From positions 1-42,095 of the forward strand of contig VHCZ01000023.1 of the NCBI GenBank assembly GCA_016871535.1: 42,095 nucleotides of DNA, in the 5' to 3' direction. A program made the position numbers and the translations under genes. The DNA comes from Verrucomicrobiota bacterium. GTDB taxonomy: Bacteria > Verrucomicrobiota > Verrucomicrobiia > Limisphaerales > SIBE01. The notes below the pieces were generated by a model, which worked only from the letters and a program-made list of their open reading frames with translations, was not told where the DNA came from and did not search any database. Of this stretch, positions 1 through 8,376 are shown piece by piece; within the stretch, counting starts at the first letter, position 1; each line of letters begins with the position of its first letter.

Positions 1-324
1 TTGCCTGGGGCTGCGTTGCTCCTCGGTCACAGCCCCACTGGCGGGGGATGCTCGCTCGTCGCGCCTTGCCCCAGGCCAAATTGGGCGCAACGAACGTGAG
101 CGTATTTACGAAACGGACCACTTAGGCGTGACTATGCAATTCGACGCCGCGTTCCCCATCACCCCCTCCCTCTCCCTCAGGGAGAGGGAGGGGTTTTCCT
201 CGGCGCAGGAATGGTCACCGAATCGTGAATTAGAACAACGCCGTGGAAATGTTCTCCCTCTCCCCAGGGGAGAGGGCCGGGGTGAGGGGAAGAGCGGCGT
301 CGGACTGAATAGTCACAGTTCAGT
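1..324. other. Non-coding left edge with inverted repeats
   Basis: No credible gene is visible. The first 77 bases hold a loose inverted repeat (CCTGGGGC near the start against GCCCCAGG near 70). The stretch around 50-115 resembles 15078-15130 (both contain TCGTCGCGCCT followed by a CAAATgcGcaacaa-like run), suggesting another dispersed element. The right half is the CTCTCCC-type element annotated separately. No promoter could be assigned for the downstream protease gene. Confidence 0.5.
153..292. repeat. CTCTCCC-type MITE-like element, copy 1
   Basis: Two hairpin arms about 60 bp apart: the left arm at 154-193 folds CCCTCTCCC on GGGAGAGGG, and the right arm at 252-291 does the same and ends in GGGGTGAGGGGAA. 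The outer ends are inverted copies of each other (CCCCATCACCC against GGGGTGAGGGG). The arrangement is repeated at 9887-10022 and in shorter form at 8248-8355, 19908-19974 and 22571-22614. The size (about 140 bp), terminal inversions and lack of an ORF fit a non-autonomous mobile element. No transposase for it is present here. Confidence 0.7.
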
Positions 325-1647
325 GTGATGGCCCAGATGGAGGAGGAACAGGTCCATATTCCCTCCGAAGGCCGGCGCCTCGAAACGCCGGCGCGCGACG
401 CCTTGCTCGAACATTACGCGCGCACGGATTCCATATCGAAAGGGGCGCTGGCGTTTGAAATCATCGTGATTGCCGGTCTGAGTTTGTGGCTTCTGGGCCG
501 CGGCCTGCAGGTCACCTCGGCGCTTCCCTGGCTGGCGCTGGCTCTGGGCGGATTCGGGGTTTTCCGCTGGTTCCTGCACCACGTCTTCCTGAACAAGAAA
601 AAGCTGAACGAAATCCGCCCGGACGCGCAATTCGGCATTCACAACCGGGACTCCCTCCTGGCTCTGACGCGGCGCGTCTTTGCGCAACTTGGGCTTAAAC
701 CGGACGCCGCGCCGGTCTTTGTTATCCGCGCGAAAGACGTGAACGCCCATGCCGTGCGCTGCGAGCTCTGGCCCGGCCTGCACCTGTTCAACGGCGTGTT
801 TCTGAACCGTTCCATCCTCCACTTGCTGGACGAACCGGAACTGGCGAGCGTGGTCGGACACGAACTGGGCCATGTGTTTCCGTACGCGCCGTTGCTGTCC
901 CGCTGCTATCTGCTGCACGCGGCGTTCGCCGGGATCGCCTCGTTCGCGATCACTGCGCGGCTCGAATCCGCCGCCGTGGCGATCCTCGCGCCGCTGGCGA
1001 TTCTTTGGGCGCTCGACTGGGTGATCGCTTTCCCGCACCTGCGGCTTTCGCGTGGCATCGAGTTTCTCTGTGACGATTTTGGCGCGCACGCCGCGGGTTT
1101 GCTGCCGGCGCTCAGTTGCGAAATGAAAATCGCCGCCGAACAGGAGACCCGGCAGAAATTGCTCCTCCGGATTTTTGAAGCCCGCCAACAAGGGAGCCCT
1201 CTCAACCTGGCCAGTCTTGCGGAAGCCTATGAAGCCGCGGTCCCATTCGGAAAAGCGGATCCGCAGGAATTTGAGCGGGAGTTCCAAAAATTCGTGGGGC
1301 AAAAGAAAAGCGCCGCCGGCCGAATCTCCCTCGGAGGTTTCCTCGGCTTTCTCCAGGACGCTCCGTCCGGCGCCGCCGAGGAAGGCGCGGAGGAATTGGC
1401 GGCTGAACTGCGGCATCTGCAAGATTTGCCGCTTTTGCCCCTGGACCGCAGCCTCTACGAGCGCGGCAGCAAAGGGTGGTCGATTGGCCTGGCGGAGCGG
1501 TTGACGCGCGAAATCGAGAGCTGCCCTCAACGCGTGCTGTTCCAATTGCCCGTTGAAGTGGACGACCGTACCGCCTCGCATCCCAACACCACCCGGCGTG
1601 TTCTATACCTCTGGCGGAACCAGGCGCACTATCCCGTCTGCGTTTGA
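325..1647 (+). CDS. M48-like membrane zinc metalloprotease
   Basis: Likely integral-membrane zinc endopeptidase of the M48 (HtpX/Ste24-like) group. HELGH lies at residues 179-183, giving His179 and His183 as zinc ligands and Glu180 as catalytic base. A second signature (ExxCD, Glu246 to Asp250) fits the third ligand region. Hydrophobic stretches at about 35-75 and 200-235 would place the catalytic site beside the membrane. The roughly 190 C-terminal residues are Ala/Glu/Leu-rich without a recognised motif. The first codon is GTG, followed at once by ATG (328) and by another ATG at 337; none has a clear Shine-Dalgarno, so the exact start is unsure. It stands alone, convergent with the downstream minus-strand cluster. 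Substrates cannot be inferred. Confidence 0.8.
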   Translation: MMAQMEEEQVHIPSEGRRLETPARDALLEHYARTDSISKGALAFEIIVIAGLSLWLLGRGLQVTSALPWLALALGGFGVFRWFLHHVFLNKKKLNEIRPDAQFGIHNRDSLLALTRRVFAQLGLKPDAAPVFVIRAKDVNAHAVRCELWPGLHLFNGVFLNRSILHLLDEPELASVVGHELGHVFPYAPLLSRCYLLHAAFAGIASFAITARLESAAVAILAPLAILWALDWVIAFPHLRLSRGIEFLCDDFGAHAAGLLPALSCEMKIAAEQETRQKLLLRIFEARQQGSPLNLASLAEAYEAAVPFGKADPQEFEREFQKFVGQKKSAAGRISLGGFLGFLQDAPSGAAEEGAEELAAELRHLQDLPLLPLDRSLYERGSKGWSIGLAERLTREIESCPQRVLFQLPVEVDDRTASHPNTTRRVLYLWRNQAHYPVCV

Positions 1648-1648
1648 A

Positions 1649-1917
1649 GGGGAGCACACGCGCCCTCGCGGGTGCCGACTGGCGCCGTACCTGTTTTGCG
1701 CGGTAAGGACGGATTCCACTCCGTCCCAACTGAGACCTTGAGGGCAGACTGCCTTCCAGGAAGAGACGGTGGGGCAACGGAGGCTCCTGGTTTTTCCATT
1801 GTCCGTCTCTCCATTCAAGGACGGCCTCCAAGATTAGCAGGGACGGAGTGGAATCGGTACGTACCGGCGCTAACACATACGGAGCCTCGACCCGGCCGCG
1901 AGACGCGCGCGCGCTCT
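1649..1917. repeat. Compound palindromic spacer
   Basis: The whole gap between two convergent genes is repeat. It opens with GGGGAGCACACGCGCCCTCG, also present at 4412. A palindrome GGACGGATTCCACTCCGTCC follows at 1707-1726, preceded by GTAA (a degenerate form of the GTAG seen elsewhere). An inverted partner lies at 1840-1855 (GGGACGGAGTGGAATC). The internal segment, including GGAGGCTCCTGGTTTTTCC, is shared nearly base for base with 14925-15058, so this is a mobile or amplified unit. It may also act as a bidirectional transcription barrier between the convergent genes. Confidence 0.75.
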
Positions 1918-1936
1918 TCTCCGGAATGGTCGTTTC

Positions 1937-3280
1937 CTACGACGACCCCATCTCCAGCCCACGCATCGTGCCGGTGGAGGACGCGAATTTGTCCGTTTCC
2001 AAACCCATCCGCTGGAGCATGGAGACGAACAGATTGGGCAGCGGATAATTGTGCGCCGTGTCGAACGCCAGGTGCTGGCCGTGCTTGAAGCCGCCGCCGG
2101 CAAACAGGGCCGGCATGTTCGTCGTCACGTGGGTGTTCGCGTTGCCGAGGTTCGAGCCGTAGAGAATCATTGTGCGGTCGAGGAGCGGTTCGCCGTCTTC
2201 CTGCACGGCCTTGAGTTCGCGGAAGAGATTCGCGAGCAGGTTCATGTGCCATTCGTCGATGGCTTTCAACTGCGCCAGCTTTTGCGCCGATTTGCCGTGA
2301 TGGGAAAGATTGTGGTAGCCGTCGCTGGTTTTCACGTCGCCGAACTCGATGGCCGGCGAGTTCACGCTGTCGAGCAGCAGCGAGATCGAGCGTGTGGAAT
2401 CGGTTTCAAAGGCAAGGCGCGCCATGTCGTACATCAGCTTCACCTTTTCCATGTAGGCGGCGGGACTGGCGGGATCGAGCGGCACCGAAGCGCTCACTTT
2501 CGGCTTGGGCTTGCGTTCCCATTCGCGCGACATCTGCATGCGCCGCTCCAATTCGCGCACGCTGGTGAAGTATTGGTCGAGCCGGTCGCGGTCGCGGGCG
2601 CTGACATTGCGCTGTAATTCTTTGGCCTGCCCGGCCACAGCGTCGAGAATGCTTTGGCCGGTCTCCAGTTTGCGAACCTGCGCTTCGGTCTCGTCCTGGG
2701 TTCCCTCCAGGAACATCCGGGCGAAAACGTCGGCGGCCTTCTCTTCACAGGGAATGAGCACGCCCGACCCCGTCCAGGAAAGGCTGCGCACCCCTTGCTG
2801 TACGTTGACGCCGAGCGTGAGCGACGGAAATCGCGTCAGATGCCCGATGCGCTCGCCGATGTATTGATCGAGCGAGATGGTGTTGCGAAAGCCGGCGCTG
2901 CCCGGATGCGGCGCGGCCGTGAGAAAACAGTTGTCCGCCGGATGCCCGCCATCCACGTCCGGATGCCACACGCCGCTGAACACCGTGAAATCGTCGCGGT
3001 GGTCCCTGAGGATTTCGAGGTAGGGCGGCAGGGGGTAGTCCCGCCCGCTCTGCTTGGGGAAGAAATGGTCCGGCAACAAGCCGAGGTTATTGCAGATGCC
3101 GAAGAAGCGCCGCCGTTTGCCGCCTGGCGTCCCATCGCTTGCCGTGCGCTTCGCCACGGCGGCAAAGGCCGGCGTCATCGCCTCCAGCAGCGGCAGCGAA
3201 AGCAAGATGCCGGCGCCGCGGAGAAATTTGCGGCGGGAAAGCGGGGAACGCGTGGAAACAAAGGGGGCGTTGGTCATCAT
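1937..3280 (-). CDS. DUF1552 family exported protein
   Basis: The 447 residues match DUF1552, a family of unknown function from planctomycetes, verrucomicrobia and myxobacteria. Residues 14-40 form a twin-arginine signal ([10 protein letters not shown], then a Leu-rich segment ending near AFA), predicting folded export. Family blocks include [17 protein letters not shown], the [19 protein letters not shown] region and the [10 protein letters not shown] block. The family usually sits directly beside a DUF1587/DUF1592/DUF1585 cytochrome-like gene. That partner is present at 4592-7231 on the same strand, but 1.3 kb of debris now separates them. Length is normal, so the gene appears intact. The two ATG codons at 3280 and 3277 are equivalent starts; no Shine-Dalgarno is obvious. 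Biochemical role unknown. Confidence 0.9.
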   Translation of the reverse strand: MMTNAPFVSTRSPLSRRKFLRGAGILLSLPLLEAMTPAFAAVAKRTASDGTPGGKRRRFFGICNNLGLLPDHFFPKQSGRDYPLPPYLEILRDHRDDFTVFSGVWHPDVDGGHPADNCFLTAAPHPGSAGFRNTISLDQYIGERIGHLTRFPSLTLGVNVQQGVRSLSWTGSGVLIPCEEKAADVFARMFLEGTQDETEAQVRKLETGQSILDAVAGQAKELQRNVSARDRDRLDQYFTSVRELERRMQMSREWERKPKPKVSASVPLDPASPAAYMEKVKLMYDMARLAFETDSTRSISLLLDSVNSPAIEFGDVKTSDGYHNLSHHGKSAQKLAQLKAIDEWHMNLLANLFRELKAVQEDGEPLLDRTMILYGSNLGNANTHVTTNMPALFAGGGFKHGQHLAFDTAHNYPLPNLFVSMLQRMGLETDKFASSTGTMRGLEMGSS

Positions 3281-3480
3281 AGGCGCAAATGGTTGGCGGC
3301 TTACTGGCTCGTAATTTACTTACGCTTGCGGATTAGAAAAGGAGGATTTTAGGAGAAACGTAAAAGTCGATCAGCCACTCGGCGGGAGACCTTCTTTCGG
3401 ATCCGCCGGTGTGAAGTGCGCGCAGGAGTGCGGATCCTCCCAAGAACCTCATTCACCTCCGCTATCTCAGTTTTCTCCTG

Positions 3481-3708
3481 TTGAATTCTTTTGGAAGTGC
3501 GATTTGCCGCATCGAAGCTTTGGCAGGCCGACTGCACTTGACCGTGCCGGAAGTGCTTTGCAAGGCCGCAGAACAGATGGTCCTGCGTCAGGCACCACGC
3601 CAGCCGACAGCGAACGGCGACTGGCGATTTCCAGAAGGCCGCCATCTCGGGGCCTTCCGCGTCTCGGTCGAGACCTGGCGCCTGCTGGGAAACGAAGCGG
3701 CCGTTTGA
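3481..3708 (+). CDS. Possible antitoxin of a decayed PIN toxin
   Basis: A 75-residue reading frame ends six bases before the ATG of a PIN-domain reading frame, the usual spacing and order of a VapBC-type operon. The N-terminal half is helical (IEALAGRLHLTVPEVLCKAAEQMV), as expected of a DNA-binding or dimerising antitoxin. The C-terminal part (WRFPEGRHLGAF...) could be the toxin-binding tail. No specific antitoxin family is recognised, and the only start codon near the 5' end is TTG at 3481, so it may itself be truncated. The call rests mainly on position next to the PIN gene. Confidence 0.35.
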   Translation: MNSFGSAICRIEALAGRLHLTVPEVLCKAAEQMVLRQAPRQPTANGDWRFPEGRHLGAFRVSVETWRLLGNEAAV

Positions 3709-3714
3709 GCCACT

Positions 3715-3912
3715 ATGATTTCCTTCGACACCAACCTCCTCCTGTACTCGCTGAACCAGGACTGTGCGGAATACAATGATGCACGCGCTTTTTTCGCCTC
3801 CTTACCCGCAACGCCGAACACCGTGGCCGTTTGCGAACTCGTCCTGATCGAGCTTTATGTGCTGCTGCGGAATCCTGCAGTCCTGGCCAACCCGCTCGAC
3901 CCGGCCGACGCG
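3715..3912 (+). pseudogene. Truncated VapC-like PIN toxin
   Basis: The first 65 codons are typical of a VapC ribonuclease: MISFDTNLLLYSL carries the first metal-binding Asp (D5), and CELVLIELYVLLRNP carries the conserved Glu. After NPLDPADA, near 3910, similarity to PIN domains ends. The reading frame continues only as antisense of a RecB-like nuclease remnant, so the second half of the domain, with the remaining acidic residues, is lost. The product is therefore predicted inactive. This marks an exact recombination junction. The possible antitoxin lies upstream at 3481-3708. Confidence 0.7.
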
Positions 3913-4224
3913 TTTGTCGCGCAGCCGTTTCGGGCGCCGGCGCGGACGGAAGGTGTAGGAAAGTTGCGTGACGGTGAAGATGCCTTTGCTGCGGAGTTTC
4001 TGGCGCTCCTTCGCGCTCATGCCGGCCAGCAGGCTCAGATCGTCCTTGTCGATGGCGATCTTCCGACAGCGGGCCTGGAATTCGCACTCAGCGCAGTGGC
4101 GGTTCAGGACGAGATCCGGCGGCGTGGTGCTGGAGAGCAGCGCGGCGATTTTCTCAGTGCGTTTCCTCACTTCGCTAACGAGGGCGGCAGCCTTCACCTT
4201 CAAGATCGGTGGCCGCAGTTGGAG
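3911..4224 (-). pseudogene. Remnant of TM0106-type RecB-like nuclease
   Basis: On the minus strand about 105 codons match the middle of TM0106-family RecB-like nucleases, a Cas4-related group. A cysteine cluster HCAECEFQARC is followed by a helical linker, then GIFTVTQLSYTFRPRRRPKR. Similarity stops at the junction with the PIN fragment near 3911, and upstream the frame is closed by a stop just beyond 4224. Both ends of what should be a protein of 450 or more residues are missing, so it cannot be functional. It shows that this locus took in foreign or rearranged DNA from at least two genes. Confidence 0.65.
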
Positions 4225-4411
4225 TCATGAGGGGTCGCACGACGCCGCTCCAGGTTGGCACGTTTCCATGGAGTCTCTGGACTCGGCAGTGCTTTCTGAG
4301 CCTGTTGGGGTGATTTTCATGCGACAAGCTTACACTTTGTCGCGTTGTCTCTCAGCGGCGGCGTCAATGCATAGACTTCATTGGATGAGCGGTGAGCATG
4401 CCATCCGGGAT

Positions 4412-4569
4412 GGGGAGCACACGCGCCCTCGCGTGTTCCGACCGGCGCCTCGCCGGTCGGAAGGAACGCATCGGTTGGTCACTTCCCAAATTTAAGTGAT
4501 GGTTGTTCGAACCCACCGAGGTGGTCGGCGAGGGCGCCGACCACAGCACGCGAGGCGCGTGCGCTCCCC
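4412..4569. repeat. Inverted-repeat element with two internal hairpins
   Basis: The ends are inverted copies: GGGGAGCACACGCGCCCTCG near 4412 and CGAGGCGCGTGCGCTCCCC ending at 4569. Inside are two hairpins, at 4438-4460 (GACCGGCGCCTCGCCGGTC core) and 4521-4544 (GGTCGGCGAGGGCGCCGACC core). The left end recurs at 1649. It lies just past the stop codon of the DUF1592-type gene. The rest of 4225-4591 shows no gene. Confidence 0.7.
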
Positions 4570-4591
4570 GTCTCGATGTCGCCGCTACCTT

Positions 4592-7231
4592 CTATTTGTT
4601 CCGGAACAATTCGCTCTGCACGATTTCATGCATGAGCGAGCGCACGCCGTAGTGGCTCGGTTTGGCGCGTTGGAGAATGGCTTCGATTTGGGGACGGTCC
4701 GCGAAGCGAATCGGCGCGCCGGTGGCATAGACGGCCAGTTGCCGCGCGAGATTGCGCGCGAGCTGCGCTTCGTCGGCCAGCAGAAGTTGTTTGAATTCGC
4801 GCACGTCGCGGAATGTTCGACCGTCGGGCAGCACGCCACTGGAATCCACGGGCAGCGCATAATGGAACGCGAATTTCTGTCCGCTCTTGGCCAGGCCTTT
4901 CTCCGGCGTCCCGCCGCCTTCAGCGCGATAGCGCTCGCGCCAGCCGCCCAGGACGTCGAAGTTCTCCAGGGCGAAGCCGGGCGGATCAATTTTTGCGTGA
5001 CAGGCGGAGCAGCTTTCCAGCGTGCGATGCTGGTCAAGCTGCTGGCGAATGGTGACGGCGCCGCGAATGTCCGGCTCAACGGCAGGAACGCTCGGCGGCG
5101 GCGGCGGCGGTTTCTGGCCCAGGATGCGTTCCATGATCCATGCGCCGCGCAACACGGGCGAAGTTGTGGTGCCATTGGCGGTGACCTTCAGCACGGCGGC
5201 TTGGGTCAGCAATCCGCCGCGAACACTGTCCGCCGGGAGCGCAGTCCGGCGCAGAGCCACGCCCTGCACGGGCGACAATCCGTAATGCGCCGCGAGCCGT
5301 TCGTTCAGCAGGGCAAAATCCGACGCCGCGATGTTGCGGGCGGGCAAATCGCACCGCAGCAGTTCCGCGAAGAACAGCCGAGTTTCCTCCAGCGCGGATT
5401 CGGTCAACAAATCGTCCAGGTAGTAATCGCCGTACAAATTCGCGTCCGGCGCGGTGGCCACAATCTTCCGCAAGTCCAGCCAGTAATCGAGAAAGGCCTC
5501 CACAAAGCGGCGGGATTTGAGATCGGCCAGCAGGCGTTCCGTTTGGGCGCGCAACACGTTCGGTTTGTACAACTCATTCATCGCCGCGCAAAGCCGCAGT
5601 TCATCATCCGGCGGCGAGTTCCAGAGAAAGAAGGAAAGGCGCGAAGCAAGCGCGTAGTCGTCGAGACGTCCTGGCCTTTCTTCCAGGCAAATGAAGCCGG
5701 GCGAAGAAAGAACGGCCGTGTACGCCGCCAGCATGGCGTCGGTGAAGCTGTTTCCCAGCTTCAGTGCGTTTTCGACGACGGGAAGAAAGCGCGCTACTTC
5801 GACCTTGCTCGTGGGCCGGCGATAAGCGCGGCGGATGAATTCAGGCAGCAGCCGTTTCGCATCGCGCAACGGCTGGTCTGAGAAGACCTCAACTCCCGGC
5901 GGCGGCGTGAACCGGCGGTCGCCGAACCGATTGGTGCGGGCCAGATTTCTCGCGGCGCGCCCTTCTGCGTTCGCGTCCACTTTTCGGCTGACCAATGACA
6001 GGTCGCCGAAGAGGAGTCTGTGTCCCGCCGGCGGCCACTCGTCATAAATCGGGCCTTCGACTTCGAGCCACCGGAACACGACGCCCGGTTGCCCGTCCTT
6101 TTCCGCGAGTGGATTCTGCCAGCGCGACGCGCCGGGGCGGGAACGAAAAAGTCGTCCGGCGTCCGGACGGATCATCTCGCCGGCCAGCAGCCAGACGTCG
6201 AGTTCATGCACGGACGGTTCCGGCGTGACATCAAAATCGCCGAGCTTGCGCAGCAGACGAGGGGGAGTTTCGGCCGTGATCGTGACCGGTTCGTCGCGGC
6301 GGCCTTTAGAAATATCATCCAGATTGGGAATGAACCATTTGTTGCTCGGCCCGAGGCCGACCCAAACCGAATAGGCATGGAAACGGAGTTTGTAGCGGCC
6401 TGCCAAGGGAGCCCGGAACTGGTTGAACTTCGGCTCAATCGGCTCGTAAGCGCTCGCGACCACGCCGACGCCCTCCAGTTCGCGCAACTCCGCGTTGGTG
6501 CTGCCGACGGTGATTGGCGCGTCGCCGCGGCGCACGTCCGGCTGCCCCTGAAAACCGAGCACGGGAAACGTGGCGCGTTCCGGCGCCGTGTTGAACACGG
6601 AAAATTTCATCGGCCCGGTGTAACTGCGCTGGTCGCGCGCGTAATAGCGGACCGTGTTCGTCTCGGGACGAGCTGCATAGGGCGCCATGGCTTGACGGAG
6701 CGCGTAGTCCGCGGCGTTGAGGTAGCGCGCCATTTGCACGTGCGACACATCCAGCGCATCGCCGACCTTGTTGAAACGGTGCGCTTCGCCGTCTTCGGGA
6801 AGCGAGTCCCTGATCTGCAGCCACGGCGCCTGCAACAAATCCCGCAGCGCGTTTTCGTACTCGTAGCGATTGAGCCGCCGCTGCGTGGCACGGCCTTCAC
6901 GCTTCAGGTCGGCCTGTTCAGCAGCGACGAGCGAACCGGACAGCGACCTGGCGAACGCGGCCAGCTCCGCCGAATTCGGGCGGGGTTTTTTCTTCGGCGG
7001 CATTTCACCGGCGCTCACGCGATCATGCACGAGAACCCATCGATTGAAGTTGGTGGAGTTCGCGAGATCGAATTTCAGCGCTGCCAGATCCAGTCCGCCT
7101 TTCTGCGTCTCGGCGTCGTGGCACTCGAGGCAATGCTCCTGCAGGAATCGATCGACGTTCGACGTTCGTTCACCGGACGCCGCGGAGGCTGCCGTGGCGA
7201 AAAGGAGAGAGAACCGCAGAAGTTCTTTCAT
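4592..7231 (-). CDS. DUF1587/DUF1592/DUF1588/DUF1585 dihaem protein
   Basis: An 879-residue exported protein of the planctomycete-type cytochrome group. A signal peptide covers residues 1-20. A first c-type haem motif CLECH (Cys34, Cys37, His38) lies in a PSCyt1-like region. Blocks that fit DUF1587 (about 90-140), a beta-rich middle, DUF1595/DUF1592 (about 440-640), DUF1588 and a C-terminal DUF1585 follow. A second haem motif CSACH (Cys741, Cys744, His745) sits in [20 protein letters not shown]. Two covalent haems outside the cytoplasm suggest electron transfer, but no reaction has been established for the family as far as I know. It is the usual partner of DUF1552, here at 1937-3280. Start ATG at 7231 precedes the signal peptide directly. 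Confidence 0.9.
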   Translation of the reverse strand: MKELLRFSLLFATAASAASGERTSNVDRFLQEHCLECHDAETQKGGLDLAALKFDLANSTNFNRWVLVHDRVSAGEMPPKKKPRPNSAELAAFARSLSGSLVAAEQADLKREGRATQRRLNRYEYENALRDLLQAPWLQIRDSLPEDGEAHRFNKVGDALDVSHVQMARYLNAADYALRQAMAPYAARPETNTVRYYARDQRSYTGPMKFSVFNTAPERATFPVLGFQGQPDVRRGDAPITVGSTNAELRELEGVGVVASAYEPIEPKFNQFRAPLAGRYKLRFHAYSVWVGLGPSNKWFIPNLDDISKGRRDEPVTITAETPPRLLRKLGDFDVTPEPSVHELDVWLLAGEMIRPDAGRLFRSRPGASRWQNPLAEKDGQPGVVFRWLEVEGPIYDEWPPAGHRLLFGDLSLVSRKVDANAEGRAARNLARTNRFGDRRFTPPPGVEVFSDQPLRDAKRLLPEFIRRAYRRPTSKVEVARFLPVVENALKLGNSFTDAMLAAYTAVLSSPGFICLEERPGRLDDYALASRLSFFLWNSPPDDELRLCAAMNELYKPNVLRAQTERLLADLKSRRFVEAFLDYWLDLRKIVATAPDANLYGDYYLDDLLTESALEETRLFFAELLRCDLPARNIAASDFALLNERLAAHYGLSPVQGVALRRTALPADSVRGGLLTQAAVLKVTANGTTTSPVLRGAWIMERILGQKPPPPPPSVPAVEPDIRGAVTIRQQLDQHRTLESCSACHAKIDPPGFALENFDVLGGWRERYRAEGGGTPEKGLAKSGQKFAFHYALPVDSSGVLPDGRTFRDVREFKQLLLADEAQLARNLARQLAVYATGAPIRFADRPQIEAILQRAKPSHYGVRSLMHEIVQSELFRNK

Positions 7232-7240
7232 GGTAACTCT

Positions 7241-7338
7241 TCAGTTAACGACGGTGGAGCGACGCTCCTGCGGAGCTTTTCTTCGATGGCATGGCTCGGC
7301 AGGAGCCTCGCTCCACCTTAACTAACTACCTTAACTGA
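7241..7338. repeat. 98-bp nested palindrome
   Basis: Outer arms TCAGTTAA (7241) and TTAACTGA (7331) enclose inner arms GGTGGAGCGACGCTCCTGC (7253-7271) and GCAGGAGCCTCGCTCCACC (7299-7317), which pair at 18 of 19 positions. Each inner arm is itself a small palindrome (GGAGCGACGCTCC, GGAGCCTCGCTCC). There is no U-tract, so it is not a classic intrinsic terminator. It separates the DUF1592-type gene from the upstream ConA-like gene. Confidence 0.7.
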
Positions 7339-7382
7339 GGGGGTACGTTTCATGGGGCTTTCGCGAACCAGGTCGTCCTCCA

Positions 7383-8189
7383 TCACGGCCGAGTGAAATA
7401 CTCGATTTTCTTCGTTTCGACCGAGGCGCCCCAAATCTTGATGTTGTTCACCTTTCCCGTGTCGTCAAACGAACCGAAACCGATGTGCCCGGCGCCGAAA
7501 GTCTTGTCCTCGGCAACCATGATCGGTTTCGTCAAATCGTCGAAATAGACCTTGATCGAGCCGTCGGAGAGTTTTCGTTCGAGGCGGACTTTGTGCCAGA
7601 CGTTCAGGCCCCAGTTGACGCCTTGGGTGGTTTCTTTGGCGATGTTGGTCCGCGGTTTGTCATTCACGATGAAAATGTTGTGCGCATTGGGGTCGGCCGC
7701 CGTCGCGATGTGCGCGTAGTAAAACTTGCTCGGATCCTTGAACCCGAAGACCAGGACCATGTCGCGGTGCCCGTATTCTCGCCCCGTCTGAACGAGGTCC
7801 GCTTCGAGAATGAAGTCGCCAAAGGCCTTTTCCGCGATCAAGGCGATGTTGAAGGGCGAGCGCACTTTCGGGGTGTATTTGCTTTGCGCGACGAGTTCCA
7901 GCGCGGAGGACTTTTCATCCGCGGAGAACTTCCAGACCTTCGCGTCCGTGAACACGAAATGCTTCAACGCGGATTCGTCCTCGAACGTCTGTTCGTAGAG
8001 AAGTCTGAAGCCGTCGGGCAAAGGGAGTTTGCTCTTCTCGTGGAATACCAGCGCCCCACCGGATCGAGTGGGAGGGAACTGGGCTTTGGGGCCGTCAGCC
8101 GCGGGGGTCTGCGCTGAAGCGCCGGGGGCGCCGAGGAGAAGGAGCCACGTGGAGACGGCGCCGATTGGGAGGGAAGCAATGATGTTCAT
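7383..8189 (-). CDS. Exported ConA-like protein, DUF1080-like
   Basis: A 268-residue protein with an N-terminal signal peptide (cleavage near GASAQT, about residue 27) and one beta-rich domain of concanavalin-A type. Typical strands are FEDESALKHF, FGDFILEADLVQ, DMVLVFGFKDPSKFYYAHIA, WHKVRLERKLSDGSIKVYFDD and GHIGFGSFDDTGKVNNIKIWG. This pattern is shared by DUF1080 domains (3-keto-disaccharide hydrolase) and by laminarinase-like folds. It lies upstream of the dihaem gene and downstream of two sugar-dehydrogenase-like genes on the same strand, which favours action on glycosides outside the cytoplasm. Catalytic residues could not be assigned, so a binding role remains possible. Confidence 0.7.
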   Translation of the reverse strand: MNIIASLPIGAVSTWLLLLGAPGASAQTPAADGPKAQFPPTRSGGALVFHEKSKLPLPDGFRLLYEQTFEDESALKHFVFTDAKVWKFSADEKSSALELVAQSKYTPKVRSPFNIALIAEKAFGDFILEADLVQTGREYGHRDMVLVFGFKDPSKFYYAHIATAADPNAHNIFIVNDKPRTNIAKETTQGVNWGLNVWHKVRLERKLSDGSIKVYFDDLTKPIMVAEDKTFGAGHIGFGSFDDTGKVNNIKIWGASVETKKIEYFTRP

Positions 8190-8247
8190 GACGTGCGAGC
8201 GTTCAGATCGGTTGCCAAAAGTAATTGATTCAGCACTCGTCCCGTTA

Positions 8248-8355
8248 TCTCTCTCTCCCCGCGAGGAACGAGTAGGGAGAGAGTCGGGGAGAGGGGAATT
8301 CTCGACCGAACGCCCTCCCCTGCCCTCTCCTCCTTGCTTGGGAGGAGAGGGAGAA
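8248..8355. repeat. CTCTCCC-type MITE-like element, copy 2
   Basis: Diverged copy: left arm CTCTCTCCCC then GGGAGAGAG (8250-8285), right arm CCCTCTCCTCC paired with GGAGGAGAGGG (8323-8353). It fills most of the gap between the ConA-like gene and the first oxidoreductase and may attenuate read-through. Confidence 0.6.
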
Positions 8356-8376
8356 AAGCGCGATGCATCGCAAGGA

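Noticed and set aside
313-1581. 422-residue open frame on the minus strand opposite the M48 gene
   Set aside because: It is the antisense shadow of a gene with HELGH and membrane segments; its own product is low-complexity Arg/Gln-rich.
3349-3645. 98-residue minus-strand frame upstream of the DUF1552 gene
   Set aside because: No motif, it overlaps the possible antitoxin, and its sequence is basic and irregular.
3912-4230. Continuation of the PIN frame to 171 residues
   Set aside because: After residue 65 it is antisense to a better supported RecB-like remnant, so it is read-through and not toxin.
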